Part shown: positions 14,459 to 23,415 of the stretch, piece by piece
Position numbering within the stretch: the first letter of the stretch is position 1
Layout of the letters: every line of letters begins with the position of its first letter
Program-made: the position numbers and the translations under genes
The notes under the pieces: generated by a model
Database searches by the model: none
The model's input: only the letters and a program-made list of their open reading frames with translations
What the model was told of the DNA's origin: nothing
Source: a virus
Direction: 5' to 3' (one strand)
Length of the DNA: 59,387 nucleotides
Virus record (IMG/VR): IMGVR_UViG_3300003894_000331
Span: 1 to 59,387 of that record

Positions 14459-14539
14459 CATACGCAGTGTAATAAAAGACCCTTTCCGGACCCGCCATGT
14501 CCGTTTATTTCTCACGGTAAATAGTCGTTAAATAATTAC

Positions 14540-14595
14540 CTAAATAGTTGGTGCTATAGTATATATAATCTATAGTAACATGCCAACTAAATAGG
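14540..14595. repeat. Inverted repeat around an AT-rich core
   Basis: CCTAAATAGTTGG and CCAACTAAATAGG flank a core with CTATAG twice and TATATATAAT between. GTTGG/CCAAC form the outer stem and the two self-complementary CTATAG units an inner stem. It lies 30-80 bases before the RadC-like gene and looks like a regulatory or protein-binding site; promoter function cannot be read from it. Confidence 0.45.
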
Positions 14596-14619
14596 CTTGA
14601 ACTGTAAAAACGAGAAAAA

Positions 14620-15075
14620 ATGAAAAAATACAAATCAAAGATCACAAGGTATAAACTGGTAAAAGAACCAGTTGACATTAACAAAGTTAAAATAAGCTCT
14701 TCTGAAGATGCAATGATTTACATGAAGGACTTCTTTGGAAGTGACATCGATATTCATGAAAGTTTCTTCTTACTGCTAATGAATCGTGCTAACATAACTA
14801 CTGGATATGTTAAAATATCTCAAGGTGGTACAGCTGGAACTGTAGTGGATCCTATACTTGTTTCTAAGTACGCAATAGAGTCTTTAGCAAGCTCTGTTAT
14901 ACTTGCTCATAATCACCCTTCAGGTAATATCAAACCTAGTGAAAATGACATTAACCTGACTAAGAAAATTGTTCAAGGATTAAAGATGTTCGATATTCAT
15001 GTATTGGACCATTTAATAATTCCTGGAAATGATGTTGAATATTATTTTTCATTTGCCGATGAAGGCTTAATTTAA
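14620..15075 (+). CDS. RadC-like JAB/MPN domain protein
   Basis: 151 residues. Contains the RadC-family JAMM metal signature: Glu47 (HESFF), His97-x-His99 in HNHPSG, and Asp110 (SEND). The characteristic H-x-H-x7-S-x2-D spacing is intact, so a catalytically competent zinc site is likely. Length matches the C-terminal domain of RadC without its helix-hairpin-helix part. RadC-like proteins accompany many phages, plasmids and anti-restriction regions; their true activity is unsettled despite the historical 'DNA repair' name. It starts the main plus-strand replication operon after a 430-base gap. Confidence 0.88.
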   Translation: MKKYKSKITRYKLVKEPVDINKVKISSSEDAMIYMKDFFGSDIDIHESFFLLLMNRANITTGYVKISQGGTAGTVVDPILVSKYAIESLASSVILAHNHPSGNIKPSENDINLTKKIVQGLKMFDIHVLDHLIIPGNDVEYYFSFADEGLI

Positions 15076-15080
15076 ATTAT

Positions 15081-15659
15081 ATGAACGAACTAAGAAAAGA
15101 TGTAAAGGAACTGTTATGGAATGAGTTTAACTACTCAACTTATAGGAGTTTAGAAGATGAAGCATTTGATAAATTATGTAAAAAAGTTGCAAGAGATATA
15201 GTTAATAAATGTGGGGAAAAACTCCAACAGCAAAGTAATGATGGTGAAGTGAGGATATGCACAGGGTGCGGACGTTTAACAACTGATATAGCATTACCAT
15301 TAACAGCCTTATCCTGTTGCCCTGATAGTAGATATGTAAGTATTGAAAAATTTAGGGATGAATGGAGGGAGGAAAATAAAAAAAGATACGATAAAATGCA
15401 ATCCACCCCCAAACCAACGGGAGTTAGTAAGGATGTTGCAAAACAGTACGCTGAATTTTGTGTATTATGTGATAGGGATAATTTACCATTACTTGATTTG
15501 GACAGTTTTATAAAACAATCCCAATCACAACCAAAGCAAGGGGAGTGTTGTGATAACCCAAACATTCAAGTAGGCAGACGCTCGAGAAAAGAATACTGTA
15601 TTAATTGTAATACGTTATTACCCCAATCACCCGAATCAGAGAAAGGGTATGAGGGGTAA
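15081..15659 (+). CDS. Unknown protein with zinc-binding cysteines
   Basis: 192 residues. Helical N-terminus, then CTGCG near residue 60 and a CC pair near 79, a central Lys/Glu-rich linker, and a C-terminal CC...CINCN pattern. Two potential zinc sites. No family recognised. It starts 5 bases after the RadC-like gene. Confidence 0.7.
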   Translation: MNELRKDVKELLWNEFNYSTYRSLEDEAFDKLCKKVARDIVNKCGEKLQQQSNDGEVRICTGCGRLTTDIALPLTALSCCPDSRYVSIEKFRDEWREENKKRYDKMQSTPKPTGVSKDVAKQYAEFCVLCDRDNLPLLDLDSFIKQSQSQPKQGECCDNPNIQVGRRSRKEYCINCNTLLPQSPESEKGYEG

Positions 15660-15698
15660 CGTATGATAATGTGAATAGTAATTAAATTTATTTGAGCG

Positions 15699-15968
15699 AT
15701 GGAAATACAAGAATTAAAGAAAAGCGACAACAGTAAAGAAACTGTAAAATACCTTGCCGATGTAGAATGGCTTTGGTTAGGAAACACAAAAGACTATAAA
15801 GAGGTGAAAGATTTTGTAGCATTAGTTTGTAGAGATGTAACAAATGCAAGCTGTATAAATGAGATTTGTATAAATGATGTATTACAAGCACTTAGACAAC
15901 ATGGATATGAAGTTGTGGCATTATGTGACCACGATAATATTAATGCCTGTGATAGTGATGATGATTGA
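15699..15968 (+). CDS. Unknown small acidic protein
   Basis: 89 residues. MEIQELKKSDNSKETVKYLA, then VEWLWLGNTKDYKEVKDFVA, and an Asp-rich end (DNINACDSDDD). The C-terminal half has the pattern of a winged or small helical domain (INDVLQALRQHGYEVVAL). No family recognised. ATGA-type overlap with the next gene. Confidence 0.65.
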   Translation: MEIQELKKSDNSKETVKYLADVEWLWLGNTKDYKEVKDFVALVCRDVTNASCINEICINDVLQALRQHGYEVVALCDHDNINACDSDDD

Positions 15969-16155
15969 GGATGAGAAAGTAACTCACCCTACCCTATTCC
16001 CCGGTCAATATCTTTACGTCAGAGATATGTATATCTATGATGAGAATGATTTTGAAGTGGGACACATGCTTGACCCCATGTTTGGTGAACAATCAAATGA
16101 GTGGGATACTAATTGGACTATTTATAAAAAAGAAATGGAGGTTGTAAATGCCTAA
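15961..16155 (+). CDS. Unknown 64-residue acidic protein
   Basis: Chosen start is ATG 15961 (MIEDEKVTHPTLFPGQYLYV), overlapping the previous stop by 8 bases; the longer frame from 15874 would overlap the upstream gene out of phase. Acidic and aromatic (NEWDTNWTIYKK). GGAGG precedes the following gene's ATG within this one. No family recognised. Confidence 0.6.
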   Translation: MIEDEKVTHPTLFPGQYLYVRDMYIYDENDFEVGHMLDPMFGEQSNEWDTNWTIYKKEMEVVNA

Positions 16156-16519
16156 TAAAACAAAATGTTATTGCTGTAGCGTAGAAGATGCTACACGTAA
16201 AGACTACCGTGAAAGAGATGGTGTCTTAAGTAAATACGCTGTGTGCGATGAATGTGCACATAAATCTGATCAACAGTTCTTTGCTGACCGAGATAAGGCC
16301 CGTGAAGTTACTGATTCCGGTAAGTGGTTCTGCCCTGACTGTTATTCAACAAACATATCTTTAAGGTTGTGGGTTAATGTCAATGAAGGAGTAATCAATG
16401 ACGTTATATCCAATGACATTACTGAGATGGATGAATCCAGTATGGATTTCGAATGTGATGACTGTGGCAATAGCACCAGAATTTTAAGATCCAGAAAGGA
16501 GGTAGAATGTCATGGCTAA
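16148..16519 (+). CDS. Zinc-finger protein of unknown function
   Basis: 123 residues with three pairs of metal-binding cysteines: CYCC near residue 7, CDEC near residue 33, CPDC near residue 62, and CDDC near residue 102. This suggests two treble-clef or ribbon zinc sites. No enzyme motif. It is coupled to its neighbours by 7-8 base overlaps, with GGAGG 6 bases before its ATG. It may bind nucleic acid or protein. Confidence 0.75.
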   Translation: MPNKTKCYCCSVEDATRKDYRERDGVLSKYAVCDECAHKSDQQFFADRDKAREVTDSGKWFCPDCYSTNISLRLWVNVNEGVINDVISNDITEMDESSMDFECDDCGNSTRILRSRKEVECHG

Positions 16520-17069
16520 TCATTGTTGGAATTGGGTGGAATTTGAAAAGGATGAAACCCGTAACTGGATAAATAAGCATTTGGTACGTGAGTATGATAA
16601 GTACCATTTCTTAACAGAATTACCGTTAAATCTTACTGAAGAAGAAATCAAATCACAAAGTGTTTATGACTTGATTGGTACTAAATGGATTGACCTTAAC
16701 ACAGAAATTGAAGACTGTGACAATGAATTTGGATGTGATTCTGCTTGGAGTCCTCCAGTAGGAATGTTACAGAGGCTTTCAGAAATGTTTCAGGACACAA
16801 TACAGATTGAATTTGAAGAACCTGGTTGTCAGGTTTTTGGATGTGTTAAGTTTATTAATGGAGAAACAGTTGAAGAAACTTGGTATGCAGATTTCTGGAA
16901 ATATTCTTGGGAATACCTTAAGGATAAAGAAAAAATCCTTAGTGAGTTGGACTGTTATGACCTGATTTCTTATCAAGAGTATACTTACCTAAAAGAAAAG
17001 GTAGGCATTACTGATGATGAGTTTAAAGAGTTAGAGGTTGAGATAGAAAAGGAGAAAGTTAATGGCTAA
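16512..17069 (+). CDS. YubB-like ferredoxin-fold protein (DUF1281 type)
   Basis: 185 residues. It opens MANHCWNWVEF, then has a (Y/L)IGTKWIDLN motif near residue 55 and SAWSPPVG near residue 76, followed by EFEEPG near residue 98. This order (MANxCxN, GTKWD, AWSPP, EEPG) is the pattern of the YubB/DUF1281 ferredoxin-like family common on plasmids, phages and conjugative elements. Function of the family is not established. AAAGGAGG lies 8 bases upstream of the ATG, a strong Shine-Dalgarno-like site. It overlaps the next gene by 8 bases. Confidence 0.8.
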   Translation: MANHCWNWVEFEKDETRNWINKHLVREYDKYHFLTELPLNLTEEEIKSQSVYDLIGTKWIDLNTEIEDCDNEFGCDSAWSPPVGMLQRLSEMFQDTIQIEFEEPGCQVFGCVKFINGETVEETWYADFWKYSWEYLKDKEKILSELDCYDLISYQEYTYLKEKVGITDDEFKELEVEIEKEKVNG

Positions 17070-17595
17070 AGAATGTAAGTATAGTAACTGTAATAATCCT
17101 GTATTCGGAGGAGGTTATTGTACATGGCACCAAGCTCATCGTACAGATAAAAAACCTAAAGGGTTAAAGAAAACCCCAATCAAGAAGATCCGGAAAGCTA
17201 CAGGAGAGCTCAAGATGTTTCATCAAATAGAATGTGAGAGAGCATTCAAATCACTCCTGAGTGATGAAATGTTGACTGATTATATTGGAACAGATCTCTA
17301 TGTTAATTGCTTTGCTCATATTATTCCTAAACGTGGACATAATGCTCTACCGTTTGCTAATACAGAGCAAAAAGAACGACTATTAAGGTTGAATAAGGAA
17401 AATGTAGTTTTGCTCACTCCTGTTGAACATAATCTCTTTGACCATGGCTCAGATAAAGATCGCCAGAGATATGCTGAGAAAATGCGTCTAAGGGGTAAGC
17501 ACATCGATTGGAACAAACTATTTACCATAAGAGATTATCTCTTAGAGAAGCTAAAACAAACCATAGAAAAGGAACGGATATATGGATATCAGTAA
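17062..17595 (+). CDS. HNH-type endonuclease-like protein
   Basis: 177 residues. The N-terminal C-x4-C...C-x2-H cluster (residues 5-23) is probably a zinc finger. A basic linker follows, then an HNH-like core: AHIIPK (His86), N114-VVLLTP, and H123-NLFD. The pattern AHxxPK...NxVxLxxxxHxxxD is typical of HNH/NinG-like phage nucleases acting in recombination or DNA processing. AGGAG precedes the ATG. It lies just upstream of the replicative helicase; a role in branched-DNA processing or host DNA cleavage is inferred. Confidence 0.75.
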   Translation: MAKECKYSNCNNPVFGGGYCTWHQAHRTDKKPKGLKKTPIKKIRKATGELKMFHQIECERAFKSLLSDEMLTDYIGTDLYVNCFAHIIPKRGHNALPFANTEQKERLLRLNKENVVLLTPVEHNLFDHGSDKDRQRYAEKMRLRGKHIDWNKLFTIRDYLLEKLKQTIEKERIYGYQ

Positions 17596-17986
17596 AGTAA
17601 ATACAGATAAGCTCTATGATAAGCACATAAGACCGGTACACCCTAATGGTGAACATACAAGCTCTCAGATTACATTCTTAAAGGCATTCCAGAATAATGT
17701 ACTCAGAAATGAAGAAGATGTTATCACTATTGCGAAACGCTATAAATCATACGTTGATCAATGGCATATAACATATAGTGGTGTCAGTGAAGCATACATA
17801 GCAAAAGAAAACAGGATTAAGTCCTTCAAAGATTTCTTTATGTCAGGTATGCATAAATCTGAGTCATTCTCTAAAATGGATGCACGTTACATATATTTAT
17901 TCGGACAAGTAGAATATGGCAAAATCAAAGAAAAATTCCAAGCGTTCAAAAAACGAACAGAATCACCGTACAACACGAATAGCTGA
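17582..17986 (+). CDS. Unknown protein upstream of DnaB
   Basis: 134 residues, helical (LKAFQNNVLRNEEDVITIAK; YVDQWHITYSGVSEAYIA). No motif. It overlaps the helicase gene by 71 bases, so the two are tightly coupled. Position suggests a helicase loader or partner, but no loader motif is visible. No family recognised. Confidence 0.7.
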   Translation: MDISKVNTDKLYDKHIRPVHPNGEHTSSQITFLKAFQNNVLRNEEDVITIAKRYKSYVDQWHITYSGVSEAYIAKENRIKSFKDFFMSGMHKSESFSKMDARYIYLFGQVEYGKIKEKFQAFKKRTESPYNTNS

Positions 17987-19373
17987 TATCTCTCATGAAA
18001 ATTTAATTGAATTTGGTCGAATACAACCACAGGCCGTAGATATTGAGGAGAGTCTTTTAGGAACAATCACAAACAACGGTGATGTATCATACTTAAATAT
18101 ATTATTTTCTGAGTTGTTCTATAAAGACTCACATAAGCGCATTATGGAGGCTATAATTGAGCTAGCAGAGCGAAACGAGCCTGTTGACATGCTAACAGTC
18201 ACAAACCAGTTAAAATCTACTGGAGAGCTTGAAATGGTCGGAGGACCTTATTATCTCACAATGTTAACAGCACGTGGTTTATCTGCAGGTAGAATGGAGT
18301 ATCATATTCGAATACTTCATGAGTTCTGGATAAAGCGTGAAACTATCAGAATAAGCAGTGAGGCAACAAGAAAAGCTTTCGAAGATGTAAATGACTGTTT
18401 TGATATAGTTGATGACATGATAGATGAAGTGGATGAAATGTATGAGAGAGTTCTTGTGCAAGGATCCACGAAGATAACCAAGACTAAGGATATCACATTA
18501 GCTAAAATCAATGCTGCAATCTCTACTGGTGGACACAACTATTATGACGTAGGACTACCTAGATTCGATAATATAGTTAAGCTATCCGGAAACAATGTGA
18601 TACTTGTGGCTGCTAAGAATGGTTCTGGTAAGACTAAGCTTATCATATATCTAATGATGATGCTCTTTCGTAACTATGGAGATAAGATAGCTGCAAAGTG
18701 GTATTCCATGGAGGACGGTGATGATAAAATCATGCGTAATATGATTGCTAACAACATACGTCTTACAGATGATGAGCAAATGTCAAAAGGCCACAAGCTC
18801 ACAGCAGACCAGTTACAGCTTATAGCGAGCTCAGCAAATGATATATCAAAATACGACATAGAGTTCGTAAACAAACAGTCATCGATCAGAGACATCGGTA
18901 AGGACTTTAAAAAGTTTCGAGCTAAACGAAAAGAAAAGGATTTGAACTTCCTTATAATCGATAACCTGATGTTATTGGAAGATAATGGAGCACATCGGAC
19001 ACAAACAGAGGATGATGTTGCCATATGTAAGGTTATTGACTCATGGAATATAAAAACAGATAGACGAGGTGATCCAGTTGTGATACTTATTCATCACTTC
19101 AATGACGAGCAAATCAAAAGTATCAACCTTAAGAATGCATACAGACCTACTGAGGGCCATGTAAAGGGTAATGCTCGATATAGAGATATTGCCACAATGA
19201 TATGGTTATTAAACAGACCAGGACAGTATGCTGACTTAATATCAGAATATCCCGGAAAAGAAGATGTGTTAAAACAGATATTCCTGTTGGATGTTGTGAA
19301 GAACAGAAATAGTAAAACCGGTTTTCTCAGGTTCTTTATCGATCTTGGGTATAACATAATAGAAGAATTCTAA
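17916..19373 (+). CDS. dnaB: DnaB-like replicative helicase
   Basis: 485 residues. An N-terminal DnaB domain (residues 35-150: PQAVDIEESLLG, then EPVDMLTVTNQL, then GGPYYLTMLT) is followed by a RecA-type SF4 motor: Walker A AAKNGSGKT (residues 232-240), Walker B LIIDN (346-350), and an HHF segment (393-395) followed by the conserved RDIATMIWLLNRP region near residue 425. All catalytic motifs are present. It would form the hexamer at the phage replication fork. The C-terminal third is somewhat divergent from cellular DnaB. Confidence 0.93.
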   Translation: MAKSKKNSKRSKNEQNHRTTRIADISHENLIEFGRIQPQAVDIEESLLGTITNNGDVSYLNILFSELFYKDSHKRIMEAIIELAERNEPVDMLTVTNQLKSTGELEMVGGPYYLTMLTARGLSAGRMEYHIRILHEFWIKRETIRISSEATRKAFEDVNDCFDIVDDMIDEVDEMYERVLVQGSTKITKTKDITLAKINAAISTGGHNYYDVGLPRFDNIVKLSGNNVILVAAKNGSGKTKLIIYLMMMLFRNYGDKIAAKWYSMEDGDDKIMRNMIANNIRLTDDEQMSKGHKLTADQLQLIASSANDISKYDIEFVNKQSSIRDIGKDFKKFRAKRKEKDLNFLIIDNLMLLEDNGAHRTQTEDDVAICKVIDSWNIKTDRRGDPVVILIHHFNDEQIKSINLKNAYRPTEGHVKGNARYRDIATMIWLLNRPGQYADLISEYPGKEDVLKQIFLLDVVKNRNSKTGFLRFFIDLGYNIIEEF

Positions 19374-19391
19374 TTTAAAATTGCTAAAAGC

Positions 19392-20834
19392 ATGAAAGCA
19401 AAATTCAAAATCAAAAACTACAAGCTACACAAAGATGTAGAAGTACAAATGGAGGGTGGAAACCTGTACTTTGTCAAAGGGCCTAACGGTGTTGGTAAAA
19501 CATCATTCGTACAAGCCATTACTGATTTAGCACGTGGCACATCATCCAACAAACAGAAACTTACGTTCAATGAACTAAGTGGATACGTTTCCGGCACATT
19601 CAACTTAAATGGTGCTGATGGCGAAGTTTACCAGGTAATCATGGACTATGCTCAAGGAAAGCAGGATAAGTTCACATTGGTTAAGCCTGATGGAGAGAAA
19701 ACAAATAAGAAAACAGAGATTGCTGAGATCTTTAAATACAATGAGTTCACAGTTGAGGAATTCTTTGCGTGGGGATCTACTGCTGATGGCAGACGTAAGC
19801 AAGCTGCTATCTTCTTAAATCTACTCTCTGATGAAAATCAAGACCGTATTAAGGTTATCGACTCATTGATTAACACAAATACCGGAACTAAGTTCATCGA
19901 GCGTAGAGACGTTAACAGAGACTACAATCGTTATGAGGACCAACTCGGGCAAATGTTGTTAAATGCATTTGAAGAGGCGGTACACTCTAAGGGAGAACAG
20001 TGGACTGATGACTATGACAAAATGCTAAAAGAGCTTGAAGAAGCTAAACTTAGTAATGCAGGTCAGGATGGTACTGTTAAGAATAACCAATTGCTACTTG
20101 AACGTAAAGATGCTGCTGTTGAAGATTATGATAAGCTGGAAAATCAGTTCAATAATCAAATACAAAATCATAAGGATGAAATTCAACGTCTTGAAAAGCT
20201 TATTGCTGAGGAGAAGGAACAAATGGAAATAACTGAAGCAAGAAAAGCAGGAAGCCTTAAACTTGCAAAGGAAAAGGTTGATAACACTCATAAAGCCTAC
20301 ACAGAGGGTTATAAATCTACTGAGACTATCGACATTGAGCCACTCCAGCAAAAAGTGGATAAACAAAAAGAAGCTATTGCTGAGTACAATCGTATTTGCA
20401 GAATAGTCGAAACAAAGGCAGAAATGACCAAACAATTTGAGAAAACACGTAAGGATCGTGATAAGCTTACTGATGAAATAACAGAGCTATCTGAAGAACG
20501 TGCTAATATCATATCTGAAGGTATCTCCAATGATGGAAGAATACTTATCAATGAAGGAGAATTACTATACAGAACAACTGAGGGAGTGCTCGTGCCATTC
20601 AGCTCACAGAATATAAGCTATTCTGAAGCAGGTATGATCATATTTGAGTTAATGACACGTATCAATGATAAGTTCAAGATATGGGTTATCGGTAAAGCCA
20701 GTGAGTATGATAACACTCGCTTGGAACAAATGCTTGAAGTCGCCAAACAGCAAAATGGTATCATTGTCGCTGACATGGTTGACCGTACAGAAGAAGATTT
20801 TAAAATCGAGGTCTATGACGAAACAGACCATTAA
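19392..20834 (+). CDS. SMC/RecF/SbcC-like ATPase
   Basis: 480 residues. An N-terminal P-loop KGPNGVGKTS (from residue 29) follows an opening FKIKNYKLHKDVEV, the standard start of RecF/SMC/Rad50-type heads. Residues 210-360 are a coiled coil rich in Glu, Lys and Gln. The C-terminal head has SSQNISYSEAGMIIFELM, which replaces the signature motif, and FKIWVIGKASEYD, where the Walker B acid is not in the usual place. It may be a DNA-end or recombination ATPase acting with a nuclease; the Cas4/AddB-like nuclease two genes on is a candidate partner. Confidence 0.85.
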   Translation: MKAKFKIKNYKLHKDVEVQMEGGNLYFVKGPNGVGKTSFVQAITDLARGTSSNKQKLTFNELSGYVSGTFNLNGADGEVYQVIMDYAQGKQDKFTLVKPDGEKTNKKTEIAEIFKYNEFTVEEFFAWGSTADGRRKQAAIFLNLLSDENQDRIKVIDSLINTNTGTKFIERRDVNRDYNRYEDQLGQMLLNAFEEAVHSKGEQWTDDYDKMLKELEEAKLSNAGQDGTVKNNQLLLERKDAAVEDYDKLENQFNNQIQNHKDEIQRLEKLIAEEKEQMEITEARKAGSLKLAKEKVDNTHKAYTEGYKSTETIDIEPLQQKVDKQKEAIAEYNRICRIVETKAEMTKQFEKTRKDRDKLTDEITELSEERANIISEGISNDGRILINEGELLYRTTEGVLVPFSSQNISYSEAGMIIFELMTRINDKFKIWVIGKASEYDNTRLEQMLEVAKQQNGIIVADMVDRTEEDFKIEVYDETDH

Positions 20835-20845
20835 ATATAAATGAT

Positions 20846-21505
20846 ATGAACAAAGGTGACAAAGGAACGTCAAAAGTAAAGAGACTGAACAGATCCATGG
20901 GAGAGTTCGGTGAACAGGAAGTATGGGAATCCAATAACGGCAAACTCTATAAGAGTGTTATTGATTTGGAAGATGGAGCATCTGGACAGGTTTGGTCCAA
21001 GAAAGAAGATCCTCCATATAAAGAGGGTGACACTGTAAATTATACTGTAACACGTGTACATGAAAAGTATGGCCCTACTTTAAGTTGTAAAATACCTGAT
21101 GAAAATCGTCCTGGTGGTGGCGGTGGTAGAGGTAAATCACGTGAACTTGACCCCAATGCTAAAAAGCAGATAATGATGAACGTGGCTATATTCTCAGCAG
21201 TAACAACTGTTGACAGATTACGCCAACCTATCGACCTTGAAAGCTGTATCGATGAATACAGAGATTGGTTAATTACAAAGATACATGGAAGTGGCTACAA
21301 CGAAATTAATGCACAGTCAGCATTAAAGATGGCAGCAGCCCTTGCCGGTGCAGAAAAGCAAAATGTTGACTCACCTCAACAGGTGGTGATGTTAGCTAAT
21401 AGATTCTACGATAAAATAATGATGGGATGTCCGGACAGTCTGATCCAGCAAGCGAGTTCGAAAAGCTCAAACGAAAGCACGAACAGAGTAGGTCCACCGG
21501 CATAG
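20846..21505 (+). CDS. OB-fold single-strand DNA-binding-like protein
   Basis: 219 residues. Residues 20-80 (YKSVIDLEDGASGQVW, then YKEGDTVNYTVTR and GPTLSCKIPD) read as an OB-fold barrel of the kind in phage replication proteins. A Gly-rich hinge (GGGGGRGK, near residue 90) leads to a helical domain (AALAGAEKQNVDSPQQVVML) and a Ser/Gly/Asn-rich tail. Probably binds single-stranded DNA at the fork. The tail lacks the canonical acidic SSB tip. It overlaps the next gene by 79 bases. Confidence 0.65.
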   Translation: MNKGDKGTSKVKRLNRSMGEFGEQEVWESNNGKLYKSVIDLEDGASGQVWSKKEDPPYKEGDTVNYTVTRVHEKYGPTLSCKIPDENRPGGGGGRGKSRELDPNAKKQIMMNVAIFSAVTTVDRLRQPIDLESCIDEYRDWLITKIHGSGYNEINAQSALKMAAALAGAEKQNVDSPQQVVMLANRFYDKIMMGCPDSLIQQASSKSSNESTNRVGPPA

Positions 21506-22467
21506 AAAAAGTAGAGAAACCAAAAGAGGAGAAGTCTGAGCCTATTAAACCTACCGTTAAGAAGCTGAGGCCTCCTCACATTGGTTATAAAGAGAATGGT
21601 GACATCGAGTATATCATGGTGTCACCATCTTTGATTACACGCTTTTTCTGGAAAGGAACACTCAACGAGAACATATGCTACAAGAAAGTATATCACACTA
21701 ATATCTTAAATGATGTCTATAATCCTTCTACACGTGTTCAAAACTATGGTAATTACTTTGAGTCAATGACTATAGGAAAACATCTTAAGGAGGGCGTATT
21801 TGACTTACCACGCAAATTAAACGGAGGTAAGACTGCTGATCATTTAAGAATCGATGAACAGATCCACAACTTTGATAGAGTATGTGAGATGCATAAGATT
21901 GAAGTAGATCCTGAATATGTACAATTTCATAAGAAGTATCACTTTGAGATGTCTGACGAGTTTAAAAGAAAGCATGACGTTATTGTGCTTGTCTCTCATA
22001 CTATTGACTTTATTTCACCTCTACAGCTTGAGGATAACTACTTTAAACGGATAGTTATTGATTTGAAGCTGCCAAGAGACAGAGATGGAGGATTTGGAAA
22101 GTATAACTGGGAACATCCTCAGTCATTGGATCATACTCAGATTATAATGTACAGCCTGCTAACAGGTTTACCTGGAACTTACTTGCTGTTTGATTATAAG
22201 CCTAGAGATTACGGTTACAAATTTGTACCGGTACTTACAACAGCTTACCTTGAAGCTTTGGGTGTTAAGGACGAAAACTATATAATGGAAGCCAACAACC
22301 GAAACAAGGAACTTTTTAAGAGCATCGAAAATACAGTTGAACTGATTATTCAGAAAGATGCATTAGGATGGGATGAATACCCTAGTGCGGAAAACTGTAA
22401 AGGATGTCCATTATCCTCCAAAATGGGAGGCACATGTAATTTATTCACTGAAATTAAAACAGTCTAA
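21427..22467 (+). CDS. PD-(D/E)XK nuclease, Cas4/AddB-like
   Basis: 346 residues. A RecB-family nuclease core: GNYFESM (residues 107-113), HTIDFI then VIDLKL (D-x-K), and HTQIIMYSLL (QxxxY motif). The C-terminus has CKGC followed by a distal Cys, as in the Fe-S clusters of Cas4 and AddB. Such phage exonucleases make 3' or 5' single strands for recombination. The start at 21427 gives a long overlap with the preceding gene; about 50 N-terminal residues are Lys/Glu/Pro-rich and disordered, so a later start is possible. Confidence 0.82.
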   Translation: MSGQSDPASEFEKLKRKHEQSRSTGIEKVEKPKEEKSEPIKPTVKKLRPPHIGYKENGDIEYIMVSPSLITRFFWKGTLNENICYKKVYHTNILNDVYNPSTRVQNYGNYFESMTIGKHLKEGVFDLPRKLNGGKTADHLRIDEQIHNFDRVCEMHKIEVDPEYVQFHKKYHFEMSDEFKRKHDVIVLVSHTIDFISPLQLEDNYFKRIVIDLKLPRDRDGGFGKYNWEHPQSLDHTQIIMYSLLTGLPGTYLLFDYKPRDYGYKFVPVLTTAYLEALGVKDENYIMEANNRNKELFKSIENTVELIIQKDALGWDEYPSAENCKGCPLSSKMGGTCNLFTEIKTV

Positions 22468-22469
22468 AG

Positions 22470-23414
22470 ATGGCAAAGATTATCAACTTACCTGATGACA
22501 ACAGGACGGAATTAGAAGTATTCATTGAAGAGTACATCAAAAAGAACAAGATTACTTCTGATCGTTTCCCTGAAGATGCTGAGAGACACCGTAATGTTCC
22601 TATGAACATAAATATTGCGTCTCTTTATGAATCTATAAGGATGAGCTCAGTCGGACAAGCTAGAAATAAGTCCGTAACAGAACACTTTGAGGTGTTCGTC
22701 TATGTAATGAAAACATTGACAGAACTAAACGTTGAATTTGAACTATCCAACATCTTCATCAAAACTGGAGAGATTGCACACCTTGCACCTCAGAAAATGA
22801 AAGAACTCGGTATCACCGAACAGGATGCATCAGCAAACCATATTCCTAAAGTAATAGGACGTATTGATATACTTGATTGTATGGATGAAGATCGTAACCT
22901 TGCAATAGGTATCGGATATGATGAGAAATCAACAGTAATGGTATTTGGCACTAATATTACAGTATGCCAGAACATGTCAGTATTCGGTGATAACTTCATG
23001 ACTACTCGTGGACGTGATGCTATGAAACTGGATACTATTCTCGATAAGATAAAAGACCTTATTGGTACACGTAAAGCCATATGGGATGAGAATAACCGTG
23101 TTCTCAACAAAATGAAAGATGTAGAGCTTGAGTATGACTCATATTTACGTTTCTTCGGATGGTTATCTCATAATGCTGTAGGTAAAGCATACTTCCAAAA
23201 GAATTGGCCTTTCTCTATTGCAAAAACGAGTGAGTACTCCAAGAAAGTATGGGAGGAACACAAGGATATGGCTATAGCGGATATGACAATGACTCTATAT
23301 GAACTGTATAACCATGGAACATTCGTTCTTACGCATCAGGCTAAGATTAACGATGTATGGGGAGATCTTCAGTTATTTGGTAATTTATTCACAGAATACT
23401 TTGATTTAATATAA
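22470..23414 (+). CDS. DUF932-like phage protein
   Basis: 314 residues. The middle part has IPKVIGRIDILDCMDEDRNL, then GIGYDEKSTVMVFGTNITVC, and SVFGDNFMTTRGRD. A pattern of 'regular-variant-DxS...VFVCxN...G' resembles DUF932/phage-plasmid-like proteins whose function is unknown. The C-terminus is helical. It lies 2 bases after the nuclease gene and 1 base before the clamp gene. The family suggestion is by resemblance and not firm. Confidence 0.65.
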   Translation: MAKIINLPDDNRTELEVFIEEYIKKNKITSDRFPEDAERHRNVPMNINIASLYESIRMSSVGQARNKSVTEHFEVFVYVMKTLTELNVEFELSNIFIKTGEIAHLAPQKMKELGITEQDASANHIPKVIGRIDILDCMDEDRNLAIGIGYDEKSTVMVFGTNITVCQNMSVFGDNFMTTRGRDAMKLDTILDKIKDLIGTRKAIWDENNRVLNKMKDVELEYDSYLRFFGWLSHNAVGKAYFQKNWPFSIAKTSEYSKKVWEEHKDMAIADMTMTLYELYNHGTFVLTHQAKINDVWGDLQLFGNLFTEYFDLI

Positions 23415-23415
23415 T

